Positions 1-8,080 of a stretch of DNA of 64,000 nt are shown piece by piece; position 1 is the stretch's first letter, and each line of letters opens with the position of its first letter. The position numbers and the translations under genes are program-made. The notes under the pieces were generated by a model, which was given only the letters and a program-made list of their open reading frames with translations, had not been told where the DNA came from and did no database searches. The DNA lies in assembly GCA_040754815.1 (NCBI GenBank), contig JBFMBX010000008.1, positions 1-64,000 of the forward strand. The letters are read 5' to 3'. The stretch comes from Bellilinea sp040754815 (GTDB lineage: Bacteria; Chloroflexota; Anaerolineae; Anaerolineales; Anaerolineaceae).

Positions 1-129
1 CCGGGCGACAATGTGAACATGGAAGTGGAATTGATCGTGCCGGTGGCGCTGGAACAGGGTTCGAAGTTCGCCATTCGCGAAGGCGGTCTGACCGTCGGCG
101 CGGGCGTGATTACCAAGATTTTGGACTAG
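1..129 (+). CDS. tuf: Elongation factor Tu, C-terminal end (partial)
   Basis: The window opens inside this gene, and only the last 42 residues and the stop codon are visible. They form the end of the EF-Tu domain III beta barrel: PGDNVNMEVELIVPV, then REGGLTVGAGVITKILD, which is the standard EF-Tu C-terminus (usually G-x-T-V-G-A-G-V-V). EF-Tu carries aminoacyl-tRNA to the ribosome as a GTP complex. The gene lies 10 bp before rpsJ, the common tuf-rpsJ order of the str-S10 junction. The N-terminal GTPase domain is outside the window. Confidence 0.95.
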   Translation, partial: PGDNVNMEVELIVPVALEQGSKFAIREGGLTVGAGVITKILD

Positions 130-139
130 GTGTAACAAT

Positions 140-448
140 ATGGCAAAACAACGAATTCGCATTCGCCTGAAGGCATACGATCACCGCGTTCTGGATCAAT
201 CCGCCAAGCGGATTGTCGAAACAGCGGAACGCAGTGGCGCACAGGTCGTTGGGCCGGTTCCGTTGCCCACCCGTATCGAGCGTTTTACTGTCCGCCGTTC
301 GACCTTTATTGACAAAGATTCGCACGAACATTTCGAAGTGCGGACACATAACCGCTTGATTGATGTCCTTGACCCGGATTCCAAGACCATTGATATGCTG
401 ATGCGTCTTAATTTGCCGGCAGGCGTGGATATCGAGATCAAGATCTGA
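140..448 (+). CDS. rpsJ: 30S ribosomal protein S10
   Basis: A 102-residue protein of the usual S10 length, starting MAKQRIRIRLKAYDHRVLDQ and ending in the family pattern PAGVDIEIKI. S10 sits in the 30S head and also binds NusB in antitermination complexes in other bacteria. It follows tuf closely and is separated from rplC by a 295-bp gap containing a hairpin and a promoter. It may therefore be transcribed with the upstream str-type genes, while the rest of the cluster has an extra start point. Confidence 0.98.
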   Translation: MAKQRIRIRLKAYDHRVLDQSAKRIVETAERSGAQVVGPVPLPTRIERFTVRRSTFIDKDSHEHFEVRTHNRLIDVLDPDSKTIDMLMRLNLPAGVDIEIKI

Positions 449-466
449 TTTTTTACTGGGGTAAGA

Positions 467-492
467 GTCGGGCAGGTTTATGCCTGCCCGAC
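467..492 (+). other. Perfect 10-bp hairpin after rpsJ
   Basis: GTCGGGCAGG (467-476) and CCTGCCCGAC (483-492) are perfect inverted repeats around a TTTATG loop. The hairpin lies 19 bp after the rpsJ stop. No T-run follows, so it is not a textbook intrinsic terminator. It could be an attenuator, a processing site or a 3'-end stabiliser that separates the tuf-rpsJ transcript from the promoter at 524-552. Confidence 0.6.
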
Positions 493-523
493 AAGAAATC
501 CCAAAAAACGGCAGGACCAACTC

Positions 524-552
524 TGGTCAAAATGACAAAGTTGGATTATAAT
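524..552 (+). promoter_or_regulatory. Promoter for the rplC operon
   Basis: TGGTCA (524-529), a 17-bp spacer and a perfect TATAAT (547-552) form a sigma-70-type promoter in the rpsJ-rplC gap. The predicted start near 559 leaves a leader of about 185 nt before rplC. Confidence 0.65.
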
Positions 553-558
553 AGAGCG

Positions 559-743
559 GTTTGGCGTTGAGGCTGAAAGCAGCCGACGCTGACAAGGTCG
601 GGTAAGAGTGTCTTCGTAGGCGCAGAACAAAATACCAGCTGTCGCAGCGAGATACTGACTGCCGGGCGTACAGGGATGATGCAGCCGAGCCCAGGCTGAC
701 AGTCCTGAAAAAAACCTTTGAAAGATTAAGGAGAACAACAGAG
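559..743 (+). promoter_or_regulatory. Structured leader upstream of rplC
   Basis: This is an untranslated stretch between the promoter and rplC. It contains a hairpin GGCTG (571-575)/CAGCC (580-584) extended by GCGT (564-567)/ACGC (586-589). A second candidate stem pairs GACTG with CAGTC around GGGC/GCCC, in roughly 656-704. It ends in an AAGGAG-type ribosome binding site. In other bacteria such operons are often controlled by a ribosomal protein (L4 in E. coli) binding the leader. That role here is inference only, and no known leader family was recognised. Confidence 0.4.
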
Positions 744-1379
744 ATGTTTAAAGGGCTGATTGGGAAGAAAATCGGCATGACCCAGATTTTCGATGATGCA
801 GGTGTGGCGGTGCCCGTCACAATTATCGAAGCTGGGCCATGCTACGTTACCCAGATTAGACGGCCTGAAAATGACGGCTATTCAGCTGTCCAATTGGGTT
901 ATGAGGAAGTTAAGCCGAAGCGTTTGACCGGTGGTGAGCTGGGTCACTTGAAACGCTCCGGTCTTAATTTGCCTCCGTTGCGTTTCTTGCGCGAATTTCG
1001 CGCCAAGAACCCCGATGTAAAAGAAGGGGAAACGGTAACTGTCGAAGCGTTCACTGTGGGTGAGCGCGTGGACGTGATTGGCACCAGCAAAGGAAGAGGT
1101 TTCCAGGGCGGTGTCAAACGCTACGGATTCCGCGGTGGTCCGAAGACCCACGGTCAGTCGGATCGTCATCGCGCGCCGGGTTCGCGCAGTTCCGGAACTA
1201 CACCGGGACGCGTTTTCAAGGGTTCGCGTGGTCCGGGTCATATGGGCAATGAACGGGTGACTGCGCAGCACTTGAAGGTTGTTCTGGTGGATGCCGAGCG
1301 CAATTTGATCGGTGTTTGTGGAGCAGTTCCGGGCCCGCGCGGTGGTTTGGTTCTAATCAAAGAGGCGCGCAAGCAGTAG
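744..1379 (+). CDS. rplC: 50S ribosomal protein L3
   Basis: A 211-residue protein, normal for bacterial L3. The N-terminus MFKGLIGKKIGMTQIFDDAG is diagnostic. The central glycine- and arginine-rich loop (about residues 112-160, with GRGFQGGVKRYGFRGGPKTHG and the HRAPGS pattern) reaches towards the peptidyl-transferase centre in known structures. It is preceded by AAGGAGAACAACAG as ribosome binding site and is the first gene after the internal promoter. It is followed by rplD after 41 bp. Confidence 0.98.
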   Translation: MFKGLIGKKIGMTQIFDDAGVAVPVTIIEAGPCYVTQIRRPENDGYSAVQLGYEEVKPKRLTGGELGHLKRSGLNLPPLRFLREFRAKNPDVKEGETVTVEAFTVGERVDVIGTSKGRGFQGGVKRYGFRGGPKTHGQSDRHRAPGSRSSGTTPGRVFKGSRGPGHMGNERVTAQHLKVVLVDAERNLIGVCGAVPGPRGGLVLIKEARKQ

Positions 1380-1420
1380 ATGCATCGCGACTTTAGCTGG
1401 ACTGACGGAGCGAAAGAACT

Positions 1421-2047
1421 ATGTTAGTAGATGTCTATAACATGGAGGGCAAAAAGGTCAAGCAGGTGGAATTGCCTGAGGCGATCTTTGCTGCCCCAAT
1501 CAATACGGATTTGATGCATCAGGCGTATGTACGCCAGATGGCCAATGCGCGCCTGGGAACTCACGATACCAAAACCCGCAACGAAGTGGCCGGCGGCGGG
1601 CGCAAGCCCTGGCGGCAAAAAGGCACCGGGCGGGCGCGGCAGGGTTCCATTCGCGCAGCACAATGGAAAGGCGGCGGCCGGATTCACACCCCGCATCCCC
1701 ACGCTTATACACTTTCGATGCCGAAGAAAATGCGTCGGGCGGCCTTGCGGTCTGCATTGACCGTCAAAGCATCCGAATCGTCTATCGTATTGGTGGATGA
1801 ACTTTTGGTTCCCGAACCAAAGACCCGCCTGATGGCAAAGGCTTTGAATACTCTGGTGGGTGATGCCAGTGCGCTGGTGGTAATTCCGCAGAAGGATTCT
1901 TATGAGAATGTCATCCTTTCGACGGCCAATCTTCCAGAAACCAAAACATTACTGGCTTCTTATCTCAACATCCGCGACTTGTTCAAGTTTGAAAAGGTCG
2001 TCATGCCGCTGGCGGCATTGGATGTGATTAAGAGCTATTTGGGATAG
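1421..2047 (+). CDS. rplD: 50S ribosomal protein L4
   Basis: A 208-residue protein of normal length. The extended loop that lines the exit tunnel is visible around residues 50-90 (GGGRKPWRQKGTGRARQGS). The C-terminal half carries the family pattern with LVVIPQ. In gamma-proteobacteria L4 also represses its own operon through the S10 leader, so the structured leader before rplC makes it the natural candidate regulator here (inference). Confidence 0.98.
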   Translation: MLVDVYNMEGKKVKQVELPEAIFAAPINTDLMHQAYVRQMANARLGTHDTKTRNEVAGGGRKPWRQKGTGRARQGSIRAAQWKGGGRIHTPHPHAYTLSMPKKMRRAALRSALTVKASESSIVLVDELLVPEPKTRLMAKALNTLVGDASALVVIPQKDSYENVILSTANLPETKTLLASYLNIRDLFKFEKVVMPLAALDVIKSYLG

Positions 2048-2060
2048 GTAGGAGGTTAAA

Positions 2061-2363
2061 ATGACGACGATTTATGAAATACTCCGCCGCCCGCTGGTGA
2101 CTGAAAAGACCAATTATCAGGTCAGCCGTTTGCACCAGTATGTGTTCGAAGTGGCCGAAAACGCCACCAAAGCGATGGTGAAGGATGCTGTCGAGCAAAT
2201 CTTTGACGTGAAGGTGTTGCGGGTCAACATCATTAATGTACCCGCCAAGCGCACCCGCCGGGCGCGCAGCCGACGCGTTGTGGTGCGTAACCCGGCTTAC
2301 AAAAAAGCCGTTGTCACCCTGGCGCCCGAAGACAGAATTCCGATCTTTGAAGGGGTTGAATAA
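2061..2363 (+). CDS. rplW: 50S ribosomal protein L23
   Basis: A 100-residue protein starting MTTIYEILRRPLVTEKTNYQ. The basic loop PAKRTRRARSRRVV matches the L23 element near 23S rRNA domain III at the tunnel exit, where trigger factor and SRP dock. A clear GGAGG lies before the ATG. The stop codon TAA overlaps the rplB start (TAATG), which indicates translational coupling. Confidence 0.97.
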   Translation: MTTIYEILRRPLVTEKTNYQVSRLHQYVFEVAENATKAMVKDAVEQIFDVKVLRVNIINVPAKRTRRARSRRVVVRNPAYKKAVVTLAPEDRIPIFEGVE

Positions 2364-3199
2364 TGGCGATCAAGATTTATAAACCGGTAACTCCCGGTCA
2401 GCGAGGTATGACCGGCTATAGTTTTGAAGAAATCACCAAGACCGTGCCGGAGCGTTCGCTGCTGATCATACGGAAGAAACATTCTGGCCGTAACAATCAG
2501 GGGCGGGTGACCGTGCGGCATCAGGGCGGTGGCAACCGCCGCTACATCCGGCTGGTGGATTTCAAACGCGATAAATTGAATGTGCCTGCCAAAGTGGCGG
2601 CGATTGAATATGATCCCAATCGTACTGCACGCCTGGCGCTGCTGGTTTATGCCGATGGAGAAAAACGCTATATCGTATCACCGGTCGGTTTGAAGGTTGG
2701 CGATACAGTGATGGCAGGACCGAATGTGGATATCCGCCCCGGCAACAGTCTGCCCATTGCCAATATCCCGGTCGGTACCATGATTCATAACATTGAACTC
2801 TATCCGGGACGCGGTGGTCAACTGGTGCGTTCGGCGGGCGCGGCTGCTCAGCTGCTGGCAAAAGAAGGTGATTTTGCCCAGATTCGCCTGCCTTCGGGTG
2901 AGGTGCGGCTGGTTCGTCAGGTTTGCTACGCCACCATTGGGCAGGTGGGCAATCTTGATCACGGTAATATCAAACTGGGTAAAGCCGGACGCAAACGCCA
3001 TCTGGGCATCCGCCCGACGGTGCGCGGTACGGCCATGTCACCGCGAGACCACCCCCATGGTGGTGGTGAAGGACGTCAGCCAGTGGGTATGCCCGGTCCA
3101 AAGAGCCCGTGGGGTAAACCCACTCGTGGTTACAAGACCCGCCGCAATAAGACGACGGATAAGTACATTGTACGCCGCCGCAGTGCAGCCAAACGCTAA
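2363..3199 (+). CDS. rplB: 50S ribosomal protein L2
   Basis: A 278-residue protein, normal length. The conserved C-terminal segment RGTAMSPRDHPHGGGEGR contains the histidine (H of DHPHGGGEGR) implicated in peptidyl-transferase assembly in E. coli L2. The N-terminal OB-like and central SH3-like segments are intact. Translation starts inside the rplW stop codon. Confidence 0.98.
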   Translation: MAIKIYKPVTPGQRGMTGYSFEEITKTVPERSLLIIRKKHSGRNNQGRVTVRHQGGGNRRYIRLVDFKRDKLNVPAKVAAIEYDPNRTARLALLVYADGEKRYIVSPVGLKVGDTVMAGPNVDIRPGNSLPIANIPVGTMIHNIELYPGRGGQLVRSAGAAAQLLAKEGDFAQIRLPSGEVRLVRQVCYATIGQVGNLDHGNIKLGKAGRKRHLGIRPTVRGTAMSPRDHPHGGGEGRQPVGMPGPKSPWGKPTRGYKTRRNKTTDKYIVRRRSAAKR

Positions 3200-3246
3200 G
3201 CGGTGCGGTTTGAAGGATTGGTAACACCGAGAAAGAGGGACGAGAT

Positions 3247-3522
3247 ATGTCACGTTCATTGAAAAAGGGCCCGTTCGTAGCCCCGAAACTGTTGAAAAAA
3301 ATCGAAATGATGAATGCCCGCGGCGAAAAGAAGGTCATTCGCACGTGGAGTCGGGCAAGCGTCATCTTTCCCCAGATGGTAGGGCATACGATTGCCGTCC
3401 ATGATGGCCGCCGCCATGTGCCGATTTACATCACCGAAAACATGGTAGGCCATCGGCTGGGTGAGTTTGCTCCTACCCGTCATTTCCGCGGGCATGTGGC
3501 GGAAAAATCCTCTAAGAGGTAA
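3247..3522 (+). CDS. rpsS: 30S ribosomal protein S19
   Basis: A 91-residue protein starting MSRSLKKGPFVAPKLLKKI, the standard S19 N-terminus, with GHRLGEFAPTRHFRGH near the C-terminus. S19 forms the 30S head with S13. GAGGGACGAG is the ribosome binding site. It lies between rplB and rplV as in nearly all bacteria. Confidence 0.98.
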   Translation: MSRSLKKGPFVAPKLLKKIEMMNARGEKKVIRTWSRASVIFPQMVGHTIAVHDGRRHVPIYITENMVGHRLGEFAPTRHFRGHVAEKSSKR

Positions 3523-3528
3523 GTCGCA

Positions 3529-3870
3529 ATGGCAAACGATATTCGAGCCAAGTTGAGTTATTGTCCGGTATCGGCCCAAAAGGTGCGCCTGGTGATTGAC
3601 CTGGTGCGCGGGCGGCCGGCAGTGGAAGCGCTGGATACGCTCAAGTTTGTCACAAAAGGTGCAGCGGGACCGGTGCGCAAACTGCTGGCGTCAGCAGTTG
3701 CCAACGCTGAAGAAAATTTTGGGATTGACCGCAACAATCTGTTCGTTTATCAGATTACTGCGGATGAAGCCCCAACGCGCAAATGGCGCCGGTTTGGTGC
3801 GCGCGGTCGGTTCAAGCCGATTCTCAAACGCGCTTCGCATGTGACCGTTGTTTTACGGGAGCGTGAATAA
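3529..3870 (+). CDS. rplV: 50S ribosomal protein L22
   Basis: A 113-residue protein with the family signature KVRLVIDLVRGRPAVEAL near the N-terminus. The beta-hairpin region is RKWRRFGARGRFKPILKRASHVTVVL, whose tip lines the exit tunnel near macrolide sites in known structures. It starts 6 bp after rpsS. Confidence 0.97.
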   Translation: MANDIRAKLSYCPVSAQKVRLVIDLVRGRPAVEALDTLKFVTKGAAGPVRKLLASAVANAEENFGIDRNNLFVYQITADEAPTRKWRRFGARGRFKPILKRASHVTVVLRERE

Positions 3871-3935
3871 GGTGATTTTCGTCCGGTCTGCTTGAACAAA
3901 AAAGGGCAGCCGGCAAGGAGAAACCAGGAGAAATT

Positions 3936-4613
3936 ATGGGTCGAAAAGTTCATCCAATTGGATTTCGTCTGGGCGTACACCAACCGTGGGAAGGTCGCTG
4001 GTACGCTGATGGCAGTGAGTACACCGAACAACTGCATCAGGATTTTGAAATTCGCAAAATGATTTTTGCGGATGCAGACCGGGCGGCTATTTCGAAGGTG
4101 GAAATCGAGCGTTTCCCCGGTAAGGTCAAGGTGATTGTTCACACGGCTAAACCCGGTATCCTGATCGGACGGAAGGGTGAAACCGTCAAGAAGATTCGCC
4201 AGGATCTTGAAGCCCTGACCAAGAAGAAGATTGATCTGGAGATCAAAGAGATTAAATCACCCGATTGTGATGCCTATCTGGTTGCACAAAACATTGCCAG
4301 TCAGATCGAGCGGCGCGTGGCTTACCGCCGTGCAATGAAACGAGCGCTGCAGCAGGCAATTCGTCAAGGTGCCCAGGGCATCAAAATCGAAGTGGCCGGA
4401 CGCTTGAGCGGTGCTGAAATGGCGCGTAGTGTGTGGCTGAGAGAAGGCCGCGTGCCGCTTCAGACCATCCGTGCGGATATTGACTTTGCCCGTGCAGAAG
4501 CATTGACCACCTACGGCATCATCGGTGTCAAGGTGTGGATCTATAAGGGTGAAGTTCTTTCCCGCGAAGAGGAAAAAGCGGAAGTCACCGAGGGTGTATA
4601 TATCAGCGAGTAA
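3936..4613 (+). CDS. rpsC: 30S ribosomal protein S3
   Basis: A 225-residue protein. MGRKVHPIGFRLGVHQPWEGRW is the S3 N-terminus. A KH domain follows with GRKGETVKKIRQDL (about residues 74-87), and the C-terminal domain holds RRAMKRALQQAIRQGAQGIKIEVAGRLSGAEMAR. S3 lines the mRNA entry channel. CAGGAGAAATT is the ribosome binding site after a 65-bp spacer. Confidence 0.98.
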   Translation: MGRKVHPIGFRLGVHQPWEGRWYADGSEYTEQLHQDFEIRKMIFADADRAAISKVEIERFPGKVKVIVHTAKPGILIGRKGETVKKIRQDLEALTKKKIDLEIKEIKSPDCDAYLVAQNIASQIERRVAYRRAMKRALQQAIRQGAQGIKIEVAGRLSGAEMARSVWLREGRVPLQTIRADIDFARAEALTTYGIIGVKVWIYKGEVLSREEEKAEVTEGVYISE

Positions 4614-4661
4614 TCCATGCGCTGGGTTTTTCCCAGACGGAACGAAGAGAGGTAAGCAATT

Positions 4662-5093
4662 ATGTTGATGCCAAAACGTGTCAAATGGCGCAAACAACAA
4701 CGCGGACGCATGAAGGGCAAAGCCTTGCGCGGTGCGGAACTGGTCTATGGGGAGTTCGGCTTGCAAGCGCTCGAACCCGGTTGGGTTACCGCCCGCCAGA
4801 TTGAGGCTGCGCGGCGTACGCTGGTGAGAACAATGCGCCGTCGTGGTAAGGTTTGGATTCGCATTTTCCCCGATAAGCCCTACACCCAAAAACCACCGGA
4901 AACGCGTATGGGTAAGGGTAAAGGCGGGGTGGAGTATTGGGTGGCAGTGGTTCGCCCGGGAAGAATCATGTTCGAGCTGGGTGGGCTGCCCGCCGATGTA
5001 GCCATTGAAGCCTTGCGGCAGGCTGCTTATAAGTTCTCGATCAAGACAAAAGTGGTTGGTCGTCAGGAATCTGCGACAGGAGAAGTAGCATGA
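4662..5093 (+). CDS. rplP: 50S ribosomal protein L16
   Basis: A 143-residue protein beginning MLMPKRVKWRKQQRGRMKG, the normal L16 start. The conserved segment FPDKPYTQKPPETRMGKGKGGVEYWVAVVRPG is present. L16 helps to position the A-site tRNA elbow. The last codons overlap the rpmC start by 4 bp (ATGA), which indicates coupled translation. Confidence 0.98.
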   Translation: MLMPKRVKWRKQQRGRMKGKALRGAELVYGEFGLQALEPGWVTARQIEAARRTLVRTMRRRGKVWIRIFPDKPYTQKPPETRMGKGKGGVEYWVAVVRPGRIMFELGGLPADVAIEALRQAAYKFSIKTKVVGRQESATGEVA

Positions 5094-5302
5094 AAACTGA
5101 ACAGATTCGCTTGATGTCAACTGAGGAATTGAAAGCAAAACTGTCGGATGCCCGGCAAGAATTGATGAATCTGCGCTTTCAAATGGTTACCGGACAGCTG
5201 ACAGATACCAGCCGGCTCAAGCAAACCCGCCGCCTGATTGCGCGCTACATGACCATTTTGCGGGAGCGGGAACTTTCTCAACAGCGGGAAGGTGGAAAAT
5301 GA
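5090..5302 (+). CDS. rpmC: 50S ribosomal protein L29
   Basis: A 70-residue two-helix protein. The signature ELKAKLSDARQELMNLRFQMVTGQLTDTSRLKQTRR and a C-terminal arginine-rich helix (ARYMTILRERE) are typical. L29 lies at the exit tunnel near L23. It overlaps rplP by 4 bp and rpsQ by 4 bp. Confidence 0.96.
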   Translation: MKTEQIRLMSTEELKAKLSDARQELMNLRFQMVTGQLTDTSRLKQTRRLIARYMTILRERELSQQREGGK

Positions 5303-5580
5303 ACACACGGCGACGATTAACCGGTGTTGTCACCAGTAACAAAATGCAGAAAACTGTGGTAGTCAAGGTCACCCGTACCTACCAGCATCCTCTTTACAAA
5401 AAAGTGGTGCATGCCTCGACGAAGGTGAAAGCCCACGATGAACTGGGATGCGAAATTGGTGACGAGGTGGTGGTAGTGGAAAGCAGACCGCTCTCGCGGG
5501 AAAAACGCTGGGTGGTTCAAACCATCCTTAAGCGCCAGGGCCAGCCGATGCAGGAACTGCCGGCGGAGGAAGGAGCATAA
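5299..5580 (+). CDS. rpsQ: 30S ribosomal protein S17
   Basis: A 93-residue OB-fold protein with the signature GVVTSNKMQKTVVVKVTRTYQHPLYKK, followed by CEIGDEVVVVESRPLSREKRW. S17 binds 16S rRNA early in 30S assembly. It overlaps rpmC by 4 bp. The C-terminal tail after the OB fold is short and acidic. Confidence 0.97.
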   Translation: MNTRRRLTGVVTSNKMQKTVVVKVTRTYQHPLYKKVVHASTKVKAHDELGCEIGDEVVVVESRPLSREKRWVVQTILKRQGQPMQELPAEEGA

Positions 5581-5583
5581 AGG

Positions 5584-5955
5584 ATGATTCAGCACGAAAC
5601 CCGATTAAAAGTTGCCGATAACACGGGCGCACGTGAGCTACTGGTCATTCATGTGATGGGCGGTTCTACCCGCCGCTATGGGCATGTGGGTGATGTTGTG
5701 GTGGCAACGGTCAAATCCGCTGCGCCGCAGGGTTCGGTCAAAAAGAGTGATATTGTCAAAGCGGTAATTGTGCGCTGCGCCAAAGAATGGCGGCGTGAAG
5801 ATGGTTCGACCATCCGCTTTGATGATAATGCAGCCGTCATTCTGGATAACGATGGTCAGAACCCGAAAGGAACCCGTATTTTTGGCCCTGTGGCTCGCGA
5901 ATTGCGTGAAAAAGGCTTTATGAAGATCGTTTCGCTTGCGCCGGAAGTGATCTAA
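5584..5955 (+). CDS. rplN: 50S ribosomal protein L14
   Basis: A 123-residue protein, essentially the invariant family length (122-123). It begins MIQHETRLKVADNTGARELLVIHV and contains GSTRRYGHVGDVVVATVK. L14 takes part in intersubunit bridges. A strong AAAGG precedes the ATG, 3 bp after rpsQ. Confidence 0.98.
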   Translation: MIQHETRLKVADNTGARELLVIHVMGGSTRRYGHVGDVVVATVKSAAPQGSVKKSDIVKAVIVRCAKEWRREDGSTIRFDDNAAVILDNDGQNPKGTRIFGPVARELREKGFMKIVSLAPEVI

Positions 5956-5978
5956 TGCAAGGAAACAGGAGCGAAGCC

Positions 5979-6314
5979 ATGAAGATGAAGATTCGAAAAG
6001 GCGATACGGTTGAAGTAATCTGCGGCCGCTTTGAAGATAAAGGAAAACGCGGCGAAATCATCCGGGTATTGCCCAAAGAAAACAGGGTGGTGGTGCAGGG
6101 TGTTAACCTTCGCACCAAACACCAGCGACAGGTTCAAGCGCAAGGGCGCAATATTTCGCCCGGCAAAATCCGCTTTGAGGCGCCCATTGATCTTTCAAAC
6201 GTGATGCTGGTTTGCCCGAAATGCGGCAAAGCCACCCGGGTGGGTATTTCCCGCGGCGAAGATGGCAAAGCACTGCGGGTTTGCAAAAAATGCAACGCCG
6301 CCATAGACGAATAA
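5979..6314 (+). CDS. rplX: 50S ribosomal protein L24 with a four-cysteine knuckle
   Basis: 111 residues when started at the ATG at 5979, which has CAGGAG six bases upstream. An in-frame ATG at 5955 overlaps the rplN stop and has no good binding site. The N-terminal KOW motif (IRKGDTVEVICGRFEDKGKRGEII) starts the protein. The C-terminal part carries Cys79-x2-Cys82 and Cys102-x2-Cys105, a likely zinc knuckle seen in many but not all bacterial L24 proteins. L24 initiates 50S assembly. Confidence 0.95.
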   Translation: MKMKIRKGDTVEVICGRFEDKGKRGEIIRVLPKENRVVVQGVNLRTKHQRQVQAQGRNISPGKIRFEAPIDLSNVMLVCPKCGKATRVGISRGEDGKALRVCKKCNAAIDE

Positions 6315-6333
6315 GCCATCGGGGAGCGAGTAC

Positions 6334-6876
6334 ATGAACATTTTGAAGGAAAAATATCAGAAAGAAGTGGTGCCGGCATTGATGAAGGAATTGGGGCTTC
6401 ACAATGTGATGCAGGTACCCCGCATTACGAAAGTGGTGGTTAATATTGGCCTCGGCGAAGCGCTGGATAACCCCAAAGCGCTGGAAGCCGCCAGCAGTGA
6501 CCTGGCCAAAATTGCCGGTCAAAAGCCGGTGATTACCAAAGCCCGCAAGAGCATTGCCGCATTCAAATTGCGCGAAGGCCGTGCCATTGGCACTATGGTC
6601 ACCCTGCGCGGTGAGCGAATGTGGTCATTCCTCGACCGGTTGATGAACATTGTGCTTCCGCGTGTGCGCGATTTTCGCGGTGTTTCGGCAGAAGCGTTTG
6701 ACGGGCGCGGAAATTACACGCTGGGTTTACGGGAACAGATCATCTTCCCGGAAATTGAATATGACAAAGTGGACAAAGTGCGCGGCATGGAAATTACCAT
6801 CGTAACCACAGCGCCAACTGATGATCAGGCTGTTAAATTGCTGCAATTGCTTGGGATGCCTTTCAGGAAGGATTAG
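6334..6876 (+). CDS. rplE: 50S ribosomal protein L5
   Basis: A 180-residue protein of the usual length. RITKVVVNIGLGEALDN near residue 30, KPVITKARKSIAAFKLREG in the middle and the C-terminal region ending in GMPFRKD are typical. L5 binds 5S rRNA and contacts P-site tRNA. GGGAGCGAG is the binding site, 19 bp after rplX. Confidence 0.98.
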   Translation: MNILKEKYQKEVVPALMKELGLHNVMQVPRITKVVVNIGLGEALDNPKALEAASSDLAKIAGQKPVITKARKSIAAFKLREGRAIGTMVTLRGERMWSFLDRLMNIVLPRVRDFRGVSAEAFDGRGNYTLGLREQIIFPEIEYDKVDKVRGMEITIVTTAPTDDQAVKLLQLLGMPFRKD

Positions 6877-6877
6877 T

Positions 6878-7060
6878 ATGGCAAAGAAATGTATGATGTA
6901 TCGTGAACAACGCCGCAAGTACGCCGTTCAGGTGCGTAATCGCTGCAAACGTTGTGGACGCCCGCGAGGATACCTGCGTCGTTTTGGGCTGTGCCGAATT
7001 TGCTTCCGGGAGCTCGCTCTTGAAGGGAAGATCCCCGGCGTAACCAAGTCATCCTGGTAG
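6878..7060 (+). CDS. rpsZ: 30S ribosomal protein S14, zinc-binding type Z
   Basis: A 60-residue short S14 starting MAKKCMMYREQRRKYAVQVR. Two CxxC pairs (Cys23/Cys26 and Cys39/Cys42) form the zinc site of the C+ form. The start at 6878 follows AGGAAGGATT and directly follows the rplE stop, and an upstream in-frame extension would run inside rplE. S14 sits in the 30S head next to S3 and S10. Confidence 0.97.
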   Translation: MAKKCMMYREQRRKYAVQVRNRCKRCGRPRGYLRRFGLCRICFRELALEGKIPGVTKSSW

Positions 7061-7079
7061 GTCCAGGCCGGAGGTAGGC

Positions 7080-7493
7080 ATGAGTGTAAATGATCCTATT
7101 GCTGATATGTTGACCCGTATGCGCAACGCCATCATGAATGGTCAGGTGGTGGTTGCCATGCCAAATACCAAACTCAAAACCGAAATCGCCCGGGTTTTGA
7201 AAGAAGAGGGTTTCATCGAGTCTTATGAAGTGGTCAGCGGTGAAAAACCCCATGAACAGACCCTGCGCATCCGCCTCAAGTATGTAGGTGAACGACGCCA
7301 GCGCCGGCCGGTGATTACCGGTCTGGAGCGGGTCAGCCGACCGGGCCGCCGCATCTACACCAAAAAACAGGATATTCCCTGGGTGCTTTCTGGTTTAGGT
7401 GTTGCCATTTTATCTACACCCAAGGGTGTGATGACCGGACAGCGTGCGCGTCAACTGAATGTTGGCGGCGAGATTTTGTGCAAAGTCTGGTAA
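7080..7493 (+). CDS. rpsH: 30S ribosomal protein S8
   Basis: A 137-residue protein starting MSVNDPIADMLTRMRNA, with the C-terminal signature GVAILSTPKGVMTGQRARQLNVGGEILCKVW. S8 binds helix 21 of 16S rRNA and in E. coli represses the spc operon through the rplE region. No matching operator was identified here. GGAGG precedes the start. Confidence 0.98.
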   Translation: MSVNDPIADMLTRMRNAIMNGQVVVAMPNTKLKTEIARVLKEEGFIESYEVVSGEKPHEQTLRIRLKYVGERRQRRPVITGLERVSRPGRRIYTKKQDIPWVLSGLGVAILSTPKGVMTGQRARQLNVGGEILCKVW

Positions 7494-7521
7494 ACCGGAA
7501 AGCGTAAAGGAGGAATTAGAC

Positions 7522-8070
7522 GTGTCTCGTATTGGTCGCTTACCGGTGGTTATTCCGGCAAATGTTCAGGTAACGGTGGATGGTTCTTCGGTGCACATCA
7601 AAGGCCCGAAGGGTGAACTTCAACGTGAGTTTTCGCCGGTGATCTCCATCAAGTTTGAGAATGGTCAAATCGCCGTCAGCCGTTCATCGGAAGAGCCGCA
7701 AGTGCGGGCGTTGCACGGAATGACCCGAGCATTAATTCAAAATATGGTAACCGGAGTCAGTGAAGGGTTTTCCAAAGTGCTTGAAATTGATGGCGTGGGT
7801 TATCGCGCCGAAATGGAAGGCAAAAACCTGAAACTGTTTGTGGGATATTCCCATCCGGTGATTGTTGAACCCCCGGCCGGTATCACATTTGATGTGGATA
7901 CCAAAACCCGTCAGATTAAAGTGATGGGCTATGACCGGGAACTGGTGGGGCAGGTTGCTGCCGATATCCGTAAAATTCGTCCTCCCGAACCCTATCATGG
8001 GAAAGGGATACACTATCTTGGTGAAAAAATTCGCCGAAAAGCCGGTAAAGCCGGTAAAGGCAAGAAATAG
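7522..8070 (+). CDS. rplF: 50S ribosomal protein L6
   Basis: 182 residues with a GTG start at 7522, chosen because AAAGGAGG lies nine bases upstream and the protein then begins (M)SRIGRLPVVIPANVQV, the standard L6 N-terminus. A longer reading from 7459 would overlap rpsH. The C-terminal signature IRKIRPPEPYHGKGIHYLGEKIRRKAGKAGK is present. L6 lies near the GTPase-associated centre. Confidence 0.97.
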   Translation: MSRIGRLPVVIPANVQVTVDGSSVHIKGPKGELQREFSPVISIKFENGQIAVSRSSEEPQVRALHGMTRALIQNMVTGVSEGFSKVLEIDGVGYRAEMEGKNLKLFVGYSHPVIVEPPAGITFDVDTKTRQIKVMGYDRELVGQVAADIRKIRPPEPYHGKGIHYLGEKIRRKAGKAGKGKK

Positions 8071-8080
8071 GTGAGTGCAC

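Noticed and set aside
467..492. Intrinsic terminator after rpsJ
   Set aside because: The stem is perfect but no T-run follows on either strand; listed as a hairpin only.
4257..5138. 293-residue minus-strand open frame opposite rpsC-rplP
   Set aside because: Shadow of two strongly conserved ribosomal genes; no family resemblance.
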